In this document: positions 47,150-61,548 of the stretch, piece by piece
Layout: each line of letters begins with the position of its first letter
How positions within the stretch are numbered: position 1 is the stretch's first letter
DNA from: Argentina anserina
Lineage: Eukaryota > Streptophyta > Magnoliopsida > Rosales > Rosaceae
Assembly: GCF_933775445.1 (NCBI RefSeq)
Contig: NC_065877.1
Span: 11,594,001 to 11,658,000 of the forward strand
Reading direction: 5' to 3'
Length of the DNA: 64,000 nucleotides
Made by a program: the position numbers and the translations under genes
The notes under the pieces: model-generated
The model's database searches: none
Seen by the model: the letters and a program-made list of their open reading frames with translations, nothing else
Told to the model about the DNA's origin: nothing

Positions 47150-47826
47150 GATAGATCTGTCTTTGGCTAAATGAAAGATGACAAGTAAGTGTTGGCAAAT
47201 GAGATTATCTATACAAGTGCAAAGAAGCATCATTGCACTTAACACAATATGCAAGACTTGACATCTCATTCGTTGTATAGCTTTCCGCCCACACAACAAT
47301 AATACCTAAAAGTTTAGGCTTATTTAGTCTCTATACAGAAAAAAGAAAACTACATGGTAAGGATGAGCACTATCTACATGTGAGGCTTAAAGTAAATATG
47401 TAAAAGTTATCAAAGTTCCCACAATTGATGTAAAGATCAGGGGGAGGTGCAGACATCACGGAGAGTCTAGCACATATATTTTTATCTCAAATGTAATAGG
47501 TGTGTCGTGCTCTTTTTCCCTTCGACCAAGGTTTTATTTTCTCTCATTGGGTTTTGTTACTTGGCAAGGTTTTTAATAAAGCAATACCTTATACACTATT
47601 ATATCTTCAACTCGGTACAAGGGGGAGTGTTGAATGAAAAACACCATTAGTGTGCATTCGTCAGACGAATAAAAGAATAAGTTAATGACGTTTATGGTCA
47701 ATGGATGTAACGAATCAATTACATTATGTAGTCTTAATTATAATTTACTTCTATTGTAATCATGACCCCTATATAAAGGAAATTATCAATGAGATGAGTA
47801 GAACCAATTCCACTTTCCTTATAACA
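47150..47826 (+). mobile_element. Second copia 3' remnant with LTR
   Basis: Short coding traces near 47220-47280 (LHLTQYARLDISF) resemble the copia block that normally reads YLANCTRPDIAF. Non-coding sequence with CCAAGGTTTTATT follows, then the purine tract AAGGGGGAG and an LTR at 47628-47826 (TGTTGAATG...TATAACA, 199 bp). The LTR contains a TATA-like CTATATAAAGG. Only the 3' end survives, in opposite orientation to its copia neighbour. Confidence 0.65.
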
Positions 47827-49355
47827 CATTCTATTTATTTATTTTTGAATAAATAGCAAACTTATAATAAGAATACTTAATAAGTAATTGTTATTAACAC
47901 ACTATTTTCTGTTATTAACACACTTTTTGCATTATTTTATTACTTTTTAACACAATCTACCACTTTTGCTAATATCATTGGGATGTATGATTAACACATA
48001 AATAAAATTATTGATAGAGGAAGAAGATGGAGAGGTAAGGACACACAATTGTAAGGTATATAATGTATAGATGGTTTTGTAAAAAAATTCAGATTTTTCT
48101 ATAATTTTGAAGTGATAAATGGAAGAGGAAGAATCAAAAAGTTTTTTTAAAATTACTCCAACTGATTTATAGCCCTTAGATTGAGATCCAATGGCTTACG
48201 GGCAACAAAATAAAATTGAAAGAGATATGGCAGACGACAGCACATGGGCTGAGATGTGGGAGCCACCTGTTGTGCGTGCATTCCTCTTCAAAATCAAAAT
48301 ATTCGATTCTGCGGCAAGCACACAGGTCTGTAGGGACGAGTAACCAATTGGTGTCTTCCAGTCACTCAATATCAGCCAAGAGCTACGTGGTCCTCTTCTT
48401 CGTCTCTATTGCTCTCACTTAATTAGACCATGTCTCCTTTTACCATCTTCAGTACGAGGTGTCGTCTACTTCGAAATAATTGAATGGAGACTAGTGATTT
48501 TAGAATGTACAGAAACTCGATTATTATTCGACAGTCCACTTATTAGATGTCGGTGGGATATGTTTCTCCTTTACTATTTCACACATAATATAATTTGAGT
48601 TTCCAGAAAATATAGTTAAAGATAAAAAAAATAAAAGAAGCAAAAGCAAACAACAACGACAATTTCATCGTGGGAAGACAGAAATCAAGAAGATGTGAAA
48701 CAAGAAATATGGCATTATTGGCGACCCGCCATTGCAACTGAGAGTCTGAGAATCATATAGTTCAACATTCCAACGTAAGCCAAAGTATCAGAAAACTTCT
48801 TAGTTCTTACTAATTTCATCATAAATGTGGGAAAGGCATTTGGAAAGTATAGTGCCAACAATTAATTTCTTAGGCTCAACTCCAAATTGATGACTTACTT
48901 ATAAATGATGAAGCAAGCTCGGGCTCTGACTTTAAACCCATACTTGTTTCCAGTCACCAACTACTTTACCTAAATAGTCCAAATTATAGACTAATTGGTT
49001 TATGTCTATCCGAGCTACAACTACTCCAGCTCCTGCATTCCAGTTCAGTTGGTAAGCCAACCCAGAAAATGTTTAGCACGCAAAATATTATCAACCAAGC
49101 TAAGGCTGGGGAAAGATTGGTTCGCTAATTCTTAAAGACATGCATTGTAATCATGTGATTTTATATCTATTGACGTATATATACCTGCGTAAGTCTACAA
49201 ACCTACAATTTATGTGTGCATAAACATGCCCTATTTAGCTAATAAAACACATTTACTTTGTGAATAGGTCATTATGTCATGAATAATCGAGTTTAGGAAA
49301 TGGAATCAGTAGAGTGCCCTACTCATAAAGCTAAAGTAATGTCTTGGTCTGACTC
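47827..49355. other. AT-rich intergenic interval
   Basis: No gene recognised. The open frame at 48216-48422 has no family features or promoter context that I can defend. Confidence 0.45.
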
Positions 49356-49768
49356 AGCACTGGCCCTGGACCAAGAGTCGATAGGCCCAATACTTGGGCC
49401 CAAAAAAGGGGGCTTTTTTATTAAAAAAATTGCATATAAAATTCCATAACAATTGATATGTAATATTGTAATTAATTATTATATCCAAAATTAATTATTT
49501 CTTCACATATTTATTAATTATTTATTAAAAGAATTTAATATATTATCCAATTACCCAATTTTAGAAGCCTAAATTATTATTAAATATGTTATTTTTTTCA
49601 TTTTTGTTACTCTCATAATTTTTTCCATTTCTATGATAATTGGTTCTTGAAATCACAAATTTAACATAGAAATAATAATTTCCATTCAATTATAATCGTG
49701 AATTATTTTTTAATATATTTTTTATTTTTCATCTAGGGCCTTGGTAACCACAAGGCCGGCACTACGAA
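49356..49768. mobile_element. hAT-like MITE
   Basis: 413 bp, very AT-rich interior. The ends are GC-rich and inverted: left AGCACTGGCCCTGG, right (complement) TTCGTAGTGCCGGCCTTG. The flanks TCTGACTC (49348-49355) and TCTGACTT (49769-49776) look like an 8-bp target duplication with one mismatch. The exact terminal bases are uncertain by a few nucleotides. Confidence 0.65.
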
Positions 49769-50369
49769 TCTGACTTGCCATTTTGTAACTCAAACTCTTG
49801 GAACGTGCAGAACTACCCAAACTAATATGCTGCAAATCTTGAAATTCATGACGATGATGATTGAGAGCGCCCAAACTAAAGCTTGGAGAGGTGAGGTGCC
49901 CGTACTTGCTTTGCATGTCGTACCAAGATGAATCGAAGCTTCACATTTCACAATTTGAATAAAATTACCAAATTTAAGTTCCATTCTTGTTCAGTATTCA
50001 CACAGAAACGAGCTATCTGATGTTATAATGCAAACTTAGACAACTGTGGGAAAATAAAGTGCTAATAAACTGTGCTAGCACATCCAACAACAAAAGTCAA
50101 GACCTAAGACGCAGCTTCTTTCCATTTGGTACATTTTTAACGAACTTTTATTAATTCATACAAATCATTGTCTCTTTCAATGTAATAAACATTCATTTAG
50201 GTTGTTAGATGTAGGATATTACCAAACATTAAAACTAATCAGAAAACCCACAAGGGATTAATATAAACTACAAAGATTCCACTCACGGACACAATGCATT
50301 CTGAATTAAAAAAGAAACAAGTTTAACCAAAATATAAACTTCATACTCAAGCCTAGACCGTCGCACAGT

Positions 50370-52538
<2,169 letters not shown>

Positions 52539-52557
52539 CTATATTCGGAGCCTCGGG

Positions 52558-52640
52558 GTTTTATAAGCTTTTGCTAGGGTTGCAATCCCCTTAGTCCCTT
52601 ACCGGATATGTATAAGCTGGGCCATTATTACCCGGCCCAT
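52558..52640 (-). promoter_or_regulatory. Ubiquitin-L40 promoter: TATA, telo-box, site II motifs
   Basis: On the minus strand, reading upstream from the start codon: TATAAAA at 52558-52566, a telo-box-like AACCCTA at 52575-52581, and two site II-type TGGGCC/GGCCCA motifs at 52618-52624 and 52634-52640. The telo-box plus site II combination is well known in plant ribosomal-protein promoters, where it couples expression to growth. The leader would be only about 30 nt. Confidence 0.7.
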
Positions 52641-54876
52641 GGTGGGTGGAGTGTACGATATAGAATGAATTTTCTATTGTTCCATACTTCCATTAGCTTT
52701 TTATTTATCATCCCACTGTTTGTGTCCAAAATGATGCAGAGAATCCAACCCAAGAACGACTCGTTTGAGTTGTTTACTCGAACAAAACCAGTTTGTAGTC
52801 CTAACTTTCAACAGTGTCAATTTGCTACTCTGTTATGTGTATAATTCAGACTAGGTAATAGGCCCGTGCTTGCCGCGGGTTTCTCAAATTGGCATGGAAG
52901 TTAAACTGGCTTTGATAATTGCATAACTGTAATATACACATTTGATATTATTCATCACGATATATGTTTGTCATAGTAGCTGTACATATATCATACAGAA
53001 ATGTTGAATCAGGAATGGTCTTTATAACTAATAGCTTATGCGAAAGATTACCCAAAACAGTACTGTACATCAAAGTTGTGATGGTTAGGATACTAAGCAA
53101 GTTACTCCAGATCAGTTGGAATGAGAGCATCACTACCAGCTTCATTTAGTGTAGTTGTTTCATAACACATGCCATCATGGCCATACATGCAACATAGGCA
53201 TGTAAATGTGGTTATTGGTGTAGTAATATAGTGCAGTAAAGAACCATTTTATGCTTGAAGAGCATATATGATGAAAGGAATTTAGGGATCATCAGAAACA
53301 ATCATAGAACTTGATGAATCACATATTAAATAAATTCTCAATTTCTCTAGAAGCAAGGTCTTCTATGTACTTTATAACTGGAAACAAAAAACCACCACCC
53401 TGCAAAGCAGTCAAAACCTCTACTTTTGTCTAAAAAGAGTCACGTACTGTAACAAACAAAATGACAATTCATGTCCAAATTAAAAAATGGCAACAGATTA
53501 AATGGCCCTCTTATATACTTTTCCTTTTTCCTCAAGGAGATAGATTGCAGCGGGATTATAATCCAAACACATACCCAAAATTGAAAGATATAACAGAGAA
53601 GCAATTGATCATTTGATTAAAGTGTAGAAACACCGATATCACATTAATCAGAAATGGGCAAGAACTATGCAGAATATACCAATATTGTTGCGTCTAAAGT
53701 TGTTTATGTATACAAAGCCTTACAATCCAAACAATTAATAAACAATTACCCAACCTGATTTGTGCCCGGGATGTCCTCAATGTAAACCCAACGTTTAAGT
53801 GCATTTGATTCACTAAGCAAAAAAGATAAAATATATTTTTTAGTTTTTGGCTTTTAGTCTAATGCGGTTATCTGTCAACTACACCGGTGTAATTATAAGC
53901 TTTGTCCAAAGCAGCATTTCAGTTTTCACACAATGCCATAATACAGACATTAAAGGACATTAAGTTATAGACTAAAAGAAATAACCAACATAGTGCGTCA
54001 CCTTTATTTGTCCGTTGATAAGTATCCGGAGAATAAATAAGTTCAAAGAAGCAGGATTAAGGAGTTAAGTAGAAGGATATATAATACAATCATTTTCAGT
54101 GGAGAACTGGAGATATAAATGGCAAATATATATACCAAAGTTTTATGGACGTATCCTTGCACATGTGCTGTGTGAATCATTCTAATCCTCTGTTGGTTCT
54201 TACTTTTGGACACGAAATCTGGTGAGTATTAGCACTCATGGGCAAAAAATTCCCAGAGCTGTAACTATCTTTAAATTTTCTAGTCAAGACCGGCTTCAAT
54301 AAGTCTTCTTAGATTTCACAATCCTCTTCTTCTGGAGCATCATTATGCATGGTAATCAGACATGGACACTTAAAAACAAAAGGCATCACCATTACATCTA
54401 ACATAAACTTTCTCATTACTGTATCATGTCCTAGCATGATGTACAGAAGTACTACAAGATATTTCCATGAATTTCTCAGACACAATATAACCATGATGAC
54501 TATATATTTCCTTATAAGTTAAAAATTAATATTTATATGTTAATCAGTGGAATAGAATACATATAAGTGTGTGTGTGTGTGTGAGAAACATAAACCAATT
54601 AGTTTCCACTTTCCAATCATCTTTCAATTCAATAACTAAAAGAAGATTGAAACCCATATAGCAAAGAACAAATATGAGTCCATCCTCTTCTGGAAATTAA
54701 AAGTAAATTCACTGTTCATTAGAGAATTAAATCGATTAGAACAAACTGAGACAAAAAAAAAATTGAATGGGCTGCAAAATAAGTGTAATTATGAATAAAA
54801 TCTCTTTACCCCCAACTTCAAAAAGTAGTAATATTAAAAGAACAGTAAAAACACAAAAAACAACAATAATACTCTC
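52641..54876. other. Intergenic between the L40 gene and a CACTA element
   Basis: AT-rich, no gene recognised. A GC-rich palindromic CCCGTGCTTGCCGCGGG stands out at about 52863-52879 and resembles motifs at the ends of some plant repeats. A GT microsatellite lies at about 54568-54583. Confidence 0.45.
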
Positions 54877-56418
54877 CACTACCAGCGAAACGCCTAAATG
54901 GTACATATACAATGGGGACAACATCTTTGTCTATGGCAAATCTACTAGTTAGGGACAAAAGAGAGTTTGCCGTCCTAAAATAGAGACATGGACACAGAAT
55001 TTGTCTCCATTTGTGGAGAAGTATCAATTTTCCGACTAACACATGCATAATTTGTTTCAAAATTTTGACAATGTCCTTAATTTGGCACGGACATATCATA
55101 ACTTTGTCCCCAATTTGTGATTACTGTTGAGTTAGCCACGAACACGCGTGTGCAAGTCCCCATATTTTAATTACTATTGACTTCGGATACAACAACATAA
55201 GTATAATCGTCCCCAACTTTCAATTATTGGTTAGTTTTATATCGGAACTTCAACGGCCGTCCCCATACATTTTGTAAATATGATAAAATGTATTTATGAT
55301 TAGTGACGTTTTCAATGTCCGTACCCAATTTAAATATAAAAAAAATAAAATTAAAATTTCGTTGAAATTGTATACGATTACTCCGTCCCCCTTTTTCCTC
55401 TTATGTAATAAATAAAGAATTAAAGTAAGGGATCCATAGTAAAAAAAATTGGTGAATCTAAATTGTAATTGAGATATTAAACACCTGGTTCTGGTACTAA
55501 GACTGACAAAAACACGAAACCCTTAGTTTTATCGACTTCCTTTTCCGTATGACCTCTATATAATATAAACAAAAAAATCTCACGTTCTTTACAGTTGGGC
55601 TCATAATTAATGACATAGAAAGTAACTTCTAGATGATGTTGAAATGTCATTCAAAGCATAGAATACATTACTAGTAGGTAAATGAGGGGGTCGGTATTTG
55701 TCTTCCATGGCTATCTTGATGTACATAGTGAAACTATACTAACCCTTCCGTCCCCATATTGAGGTGAAATGAGGGATACGGTTTTTTCCTTCCGTGGCAT
55801 ATTGGAACACATTTCTCCGATACAAACAAGGGAAACAATGTACTGTTCATTAAGTTTGTCCCCTTTTGTACCAATTAGAGCACTAAAAATAGAGAATCTT
55901 GTACTCGGCGGCAAAAAAACCAATTTAAACCTTAAATTGACAATTAATTTAATAATTAATTAATGGTAAATCATAATTTCCGAAATAAGAGTAATAAGTT
56001 TGGGATGAGAATACATAATCCCTAAACAATTGGGTTTTCTCTCACCTGGCCTATGCCTAATATCCAGATCTCAGTAATCTAGTTAATTGAGGAGAAACCC
56101 AACTCATTATTGTCGAATACATAAACAAATCGATCAGTAACCTATGTCAATTCTCAATACAAAGCAGTGTTGAAAAAAGGAGTGAGAAACCAACCCAGCG
56201 ATAGTTAAAAATCTCTGCTTTGCTTTGCCTGCCTACTTACAAGTTATGATTCATCTTCCATACTTGTTATTCACGAATACTGGTGAAAATAATTGGTATG
56301 CTCTTTCATAAAGATAAACTTGGATACCGATCCTTTGGTTTGTTTTGCAATCAAGGATCAGCCTCCGTAGATCTTAGTAACAAATGAATATAAAAAAGTA
56401 GGATGTGTGCATAAATTG

Positions 56419-56449
<31 letters not shown>

Positions 56450-56911
56450 TTCGCTTGCATACATGTATTGAAAAGAATGTTGTTGTATTTAAACTGATGC
56501 TCTCATACTTTACAATCATTGTGTTTGGATCGGAAAAAAAAACAATCAAGACTCCACTTCTAGTTGGCTTGCTCTATTCGTATAACATGATGATAAGGTT
56601 TCGGTTATTGGTTGCTTTCGAATTGCATATCCTTCTTACCTCGTAAGTAACATGCATATATATAATCATTTGATGCACTTGTGAAATAAACAAGAACATT
56701 TGTTCTTATTTGCGTAATTTATGCACTTAATCAACTTATATACTTGATTGATCTTAGAATCTCTACTCCAAGAACTGAATATTGAAAATTGTGTATATGA
56801 TGAAGTATACTACAAGGAGAATCTCTATTTTTCATTATTAGTTTTTTTGGTCTGATCAAGTGTTATAAACTTTAGAAAATAATCCCGTCTAGTAGACCCC
56901 TGTTTGAGGAC

Positions 56912-58827
56912 TTGAAGGAAGAATATGAGATGACGTCGTATGTACCATCAACAATTTCGGATGATGATGAGTTCATAAGGATGATGCATATGGGCAGTTC
57001 GTACAATGTTGGTACTGAATCATGTGACCAAAGCAACGCGATTGAGCCATTTTGCAATGGAAGTACCACTCCAAGTGATGTGAATGTGCCACTTACTGAG
57101 TTGGAAGTAAGTGTGAGTGAAAATGGGCAGCCAAGTAGGCCAAGCAAGAAGCCAAAAAGGAGGACCCGTACTCAAGGACAAAACAAACCAAAATTTGGGG
57201 TAAACCACAAGGAAACTTTAGTGTTTATTTCACTTGGACAAGTTGTTGCCCCGGAAGATAAGGTCAGATCTATTTTAAATATTTTATATACAAGTCACAA
57301 CATAGAACAGTAATTTAGCTCCAAGCACCTTATTTTTTGCATTTTTAAGAGTATTGTGTAGGATTAGGTCAACTACATACAAGTTATACATAGATTTCGA
57401 TTATTTAGGTTACAGAACTAACAGGGAAACAAATGCATTTAGCTGCACCAAAACTAAATCAGTAAAGCATTCATATAGTTATTTAAGTTAGGGTGGACGT
57501 AGCATTAATACTTGACCAAAGTGATCTTCCTATACTTCAGTTCACAAGATCTTAGCTTAGCAATTGATAAGGCTCATTCAATCCAATGGATAATTGTGTA
57601 CTTAAATACTTTAGGTAATGCAAAAGAATTTAGTATGAAGAGAGGATGAAATTGTGTATATGATGAAGTACTACATGGAGAATATATATGCTTTTTCTAA
57701 ACTGTATAGTTGTTCCTACCCTTGTATCCTTTCACCTTTGTGGTTATGCACTAAATGTTTTCAAATGACAATTTTGAAGTATTGAAAGTAAGTAATTACA
57801 AATGTTGAGGTTCATACAATTTTTAATAATTAACCTTCTCTTGTATGTCTTATTGTTTCTTGTTATTTAACTGAATGAATCATTTTGTTTGTAGGAATGT
57901 GAGCATCCGAGAGAAGTACTTGATATAGTGACTTTCTTTAGCCTTGTACATTCTTCAGGGAAGAAAGATACAAATCACCCTCAACCTAGTATTGAGAAAG
58001 TTGAAAAAAAAGGGTGAGTTAAGGTATCTCATAGTTTGATGAGGACAAATATGCTTTGATTGTTGTATATGTGATTATGGCAAAGAGGAGGACAAATATG
58101 CAACTTCCTTGAGCAAATATAATTCAGAGGAGTGTTGTGTGAAACCTATATTACCCAAAGCTAGGGTACGTATACACACACATAAATTCATATCTTTATG
58201 GTAAGATACATGCTGACTTCCATTACAAGGCAAAAAAAAAATCTCATTTTTCCTTGTTTATTGAAATCTAAAGATTCTTAAATAAATATTGCATTTTATT
58301 GGAGTAACCGGCAGCTTAGTAGTTGGCTATTTTTTTGTTGCAGACTCAATTGCAAAGAGGCTGAGAATGAGATTCGAAATGAAGTCGGGAAGTTACTGCT
58401 GAGGTTCGAAAATGAGATATTTTCTAAGGTAATGGGCCCTAAGAAACGTAATAGGGTGCGAGGATATGGTTGTGGTGTTAAATGGTGTGAGTTACCGAAA
58501 AAAATTAGCTTAAACAATAATTAGTTGCCTTGAGAGATGCTTACGAAGCACAACGTGTCGCACACGAAAAGGAGCAAACAGATTTAGCCCAATAATTAAA
58601 AGCATTAGTTGAGAGGGAAGAGGCGATAAGAGCTTGTCTAGGAGTGGTGAATAAGAAGTTGGAGACATCGCAAGCACAAGTCACCTCTAATCCCTTGATC
58701 CAGATTTTTTCATCAACCGGGATAAATTATATGGATTCATTGGATGTAAGTCGTCTAATCAATTTCTTCAACAAACCAGTTCAGGCAAGTTATGATGATA
58801 TCGACCGAAGCCGCTCCACTTCTTAGG
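56912..58827 (+). pseudogene. CACTA TnpA-like (plant transposase_24/Ptta type) remnant
   Basis: Exon-like pieces: 56912-57264 with an acidic start and a basic KKPKRRTRTQGQNKPKFG stretch; 57896-58015 with VTFFSLVHSSGKKDT; 58345-58522 with VMGPKKRNRVRGYGCGVKW; and 58523-58827, a heptad-rich tail. The GxxRVRGxGxG block is characteristic of the Ptta/En/Spm plant transposase family, which binds subterminal repeats. An in-frame stop precedes LKALVEREEAIRA, and an intact frame cannot be assembled with confidence. Exon limits are approximate. Confidence 0.6.
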
Positions 58828-59100
58828 TAATGCTTAGAACTTAGCTACTTCAGCCATTTTGGATATTAATATATATATATATATATGAGTTAGGAGTTGT
58901 TGATCAAATAGATTATGAATGTTACCAACTTGTGGATCCATGGCTAGTTATGTTGGAATTTTTTTTATGGAAACAAATTTCATTCTATCCAAGTCAATGT
59001 GACTTAGAATTAAATTTGTTTTTGCTATATGATAGTTGTAATATGCCCAAATGATGTAGTTTATGATGTATTGAAAATATGTAGCTTGAATATATATGTT

Positions 59101-59766
59101 TAGGGGTGTAAATGAGCCGAGTTGAGTCGAATATTAGATTGTTCATGTTTGGCTTATTTTCATTCGATTGAGCTCGAGCCGGACCAAAAATTGATTTTTG
59201 TGCTTCATGTTCAAGCTCAGCTCGGCTTGAAAAAACTCGAGCTGGGCTCGGGCCAGCTCATTTTATTAGATGAGGTCGAACTCGAATTGAGCCGCCTTGA
59301 ATCATATGACATTAAAATTTAGAAATTAAAAAGAAATTCTGAAATAACATCACAAAAAATCTATTTTCTTTGTAATAAACTAAAAATATCAAATCAAACT
59401 CGTTATTTAATTTAAAGTCTTTAACTAATTACTCTAGAAAGAAGTTTTTCTGCACTTTCAAACTAATATTATATTTTTAATATTATTTCTTATATAAAAA
59501 TTATACTTTATATATATTATAAAAAGTTAATAAGTCAAGCTTAATTAATAAATGAGCCGAGCTTTTAATAAATCCTGAGCTAGCTCACGAGTTAAACGAG
59601 CCGAACAAACCGAATACTTATTATTCAACATTGGCTCCTTTTTAAGGTCGGACTTAATATTGAGCTCAAACTCGGCTCATTTAACTTTATGAGTTCGAGC
59701 CGAACGGGCTAAAAGTGAGTCGGATACGAGTCGAACACAAGCGTCTCGAGCCTACTTACAGCCTTA
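59101..59766. mobile_element. Non-autonomous hAT-type element, copy 2
   Basis: 666 bp, nested in the CACTA element. Ends TAGGGGTGTAAATGAG (left) and, complemented, TAAGGCTGTAAGTAGG (right). Perfect 8-bp target duplication TATATGTT at 59093-59100 and 59767-59774. Same family as 40449-41093 but inverted relative to it; the interior GAGCCGAG/CTCGAGC and AATTACTCTAGAAAGAA blocks are shared. No transposase. Confidence 0.88.
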
Positions 59767-60544
59767 TATATGTTGATGGGTTGAAACAAATGAATGATGG
59801 GTTGTGATATGTGGTGTTTGTTGTAGCAATTATTTGTATTTTTTTCATTACAATAATTATATTGGTTGATTGCAGGGGTGAAAAAGTTTTGTAAACATTT
59901 ATCCCATAACTATTTTTATTTACAATGGGTCCCACCTGTAAAGAAAAATGATTAATATCTAGAAATAAAATTTAATTAGATTTTGGATTAATTTTGTTTT
60001 TTTTTAAATTTGGTACACATTGGGGACAGAAGGAAAAGTAATTGTCTCACCATCTCTATTGATTTTGGAGACGGAAAGACACTATTCATCGGCTTACCCT
60101 CGGTTAATAATATAATATTATAATCATAGGTACTATTCAAGTGTCAGAAAGAAAAAATCAGGTGCGTGAGTTGTGTTTGTGCAAGTGGTGTCCGGGGTGG
60201 GATTGTCACTTAATTTCGTCCCCAAAATGTTAAAAATACAAAATGGAGTTGGTACAAATAGGGTTGGACAGATTTTTCGTCCTCATACCCTAATGGGCAC
60301 AGATTTCGTGCCCTATAAGCTAAATGGGTACGGAAAAGTGGTTGTGCCCTTAGGCCCTTTTGCTAGTAGTGCTCCTTCGCCTATTACATCTTCAATTTGA
60401 TCTTTACTAGCTCCTAAGACTCCTGAGACCATGTGAATATTTAGAAAAGTCCTCTAGGACAACCGATTAGAGCACATTCTGCTAATACCTGAAAAGGCGA
60501 AAATTTACAATGCCTTAACAACAATACACAAAAACCAACCCTAC

Positions 60545-60897
60545 TGTCACGTCCTGTTTTGGGGAGAGTCTATTGTGGGCGTCGCTGGTTATAAGAACAT
60601 CAGACATATGTGGGATTGCTCAAAGATCAGAAAGTGTGTGATATATATGGCTGCTCCTTCCGAGGGGTTCAGGCAAGCCCGACCCGGTTAAGTTTGGGGA
60701 GCTTGTCGCTAGTCGGGGACTGAACGTCGAAGAAAGGAGTTGGCCGCCCTACACACAGGTTGGGGTATGGAGCTGATCCCCTGATGAGCTCAAGGCAGTG
60801 TGAAACCAGTGCATTGTCCCGTTGGATAAGGCTCGCTATATGGGGATGGAGCGCCGCATGGACCAAGTGTGGCAGCCGAATGGCTAGGTCCGTGACA
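60545..60897 (+). repeat. Retrozyme LTR1
   Basis: 353-bp 5' LTR, homologous to LTR2 (61200) and, inverted, to the LTRs at 15595-15946 and 16255-16606. It contains the hammerhead at 60754-60811. Confidence 0.9.
60754..60811 (+). ncRNA. Type III hammerhead ribozyme in LTR1
   Basis: Stem III strand CACAGGU (60754-60760) pairs with ACCAGUG (60805-60811) in six of seven positions, with one A-A mismatch. The cleavage-site base is U61 of the GUU triplet (60761). Stem I is GGGGUA...GAUCCC (60762-60780), the core CUGAUGA is at 60781-60787, stem II GCUC-AAGGCA-GUGU at 60788-60801, and GAA at 60802-60804. All core nucleotides are consensus. Stem II is weakened by a U-U mismatch and a G-U closing pair. 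Confidence 0.82.
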
Positions 60898-61199
60898 AGT
60901 AGTATCAGAGTCGCCTCGACATCGATGTCGTTGTGTCGCCAAGCGCTCACACGTGTCGCCATGTCCCCAAGATACAGGGAACTACGTGGGGGAGTCGAGT
61001 AGGCAAGGTCACCTCCAGGGGGAGGACCAAACGAGGATACATGGCAAAATTCAGGATGAGAGATCCGGCGCGAAGCATTGTTAGGCGATTTTTGGGAACT
61101 CCTTTTCGTCGCTCAGGCATCGCGGGCGTACAAGGGTTACGCATGCCGCAAGTGGGGATGCCGTGTACGAGGGCGTACACCAAGTTTGGTGGGGGAGGA

Positions 61200-61548
61200 T
61201 GTCACGTCTCGTTTTCGGGAGTGTCTATTGTGGGCGTCGCTGGTTATAAGAACATCATGCATATGTGTGATTGCTCCAAGATCAGAAAGTGTGAGATATA
61301 TGGCTGCTCCTTCCGAGGAGTTCAGGCAGGCCAACCCGGTTAAGTTTGAGAGCTTGTCGCTAGTCGGGGACTTAACGTCGAAGAAAGGAGTTAGGCGCCC
61401 TACACACAGGTTGGGGTGTGGAGCCGATCCCCTGATGAGCCTAAGGTAGGGCAAAACCAGTGCATTGTCTCGTCGGATAAGGCTGACTCCATGGGGATGG
61501 AGCGCCGCATGGACTAAGTGTGGCAGTCGAATGGCTAGGTCTGTGACA
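61200..61548 (+). repeat. Retrozyme LTR2
   Basis: 349-bp 3' LTR starting directly after the purine tract. It contains a hammerhead at 61405-61464. Most of it (from 61275) is included in the tandem duplication described at 61275-61982. Confidence 0.9.

Larger units (their letters stand above)
54877..60371. mobile_element. CACTA (En/Spm) transposon, 5.5 kb, with TnpA remnants
   Basis: The left end is CACTACCAGCGAAACGCC and the right end complements to CACTACTAGCAAAAGGGCC; both then share CCTAA. The flanks are CTC at 54874-54876 and CTC at 60372-60374, the 3-bp duplication expected. Subterminal zones at both ends are rich in GTCCCCAA/TTGGGGAC-type motifs. The interior holds exon-like pieces of a TnpA-type transposase, (AT) microsatellites at 56419-56446 and 58869-58886, and a nested hAT-type element. 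No TnpD-type catalytic gene is visible. Confidence 0.88.
60545..61548 (+). mobile_element. Retrozyme (hammerhead-bearing TRIM element)
   Basis: About 1.0 kb: LTR1 (60545-60897), internal (60898-61199), LTR2 (61200-61548). The LTRs start TGTCACGTC and end GTGACA. A degraded initiator tRNA-Met primer site (AGTATCAGAG, 60901-60910) follows LTR1, and the purine tract GGTGGGGGAGGA (61188-61199) precedes LTR2. The flanks CTAC (60541-60544) and CTAT (61549-61552) fit a 4-bp target duplication with one change. There is no gag or pol. Size, LTR length, primer type and a type III hammerhead in each LTR match the retrozyme family of plant non-autonomous retroelements. The LTRs differ at many positions, so the insertion is not recent. 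Confidence 0.88.

Noticed and set aside
60781..60845. Hammerhead folded with the cleavage site downstream of GAA (type I order)
   Set aside because: I first tried pairing ACCAGUG with the following AUUGU. The stem III obtained was only two pairs, whereas the upstream CACAGGU gives six pairs and a proper stem I, so the type III order is right.
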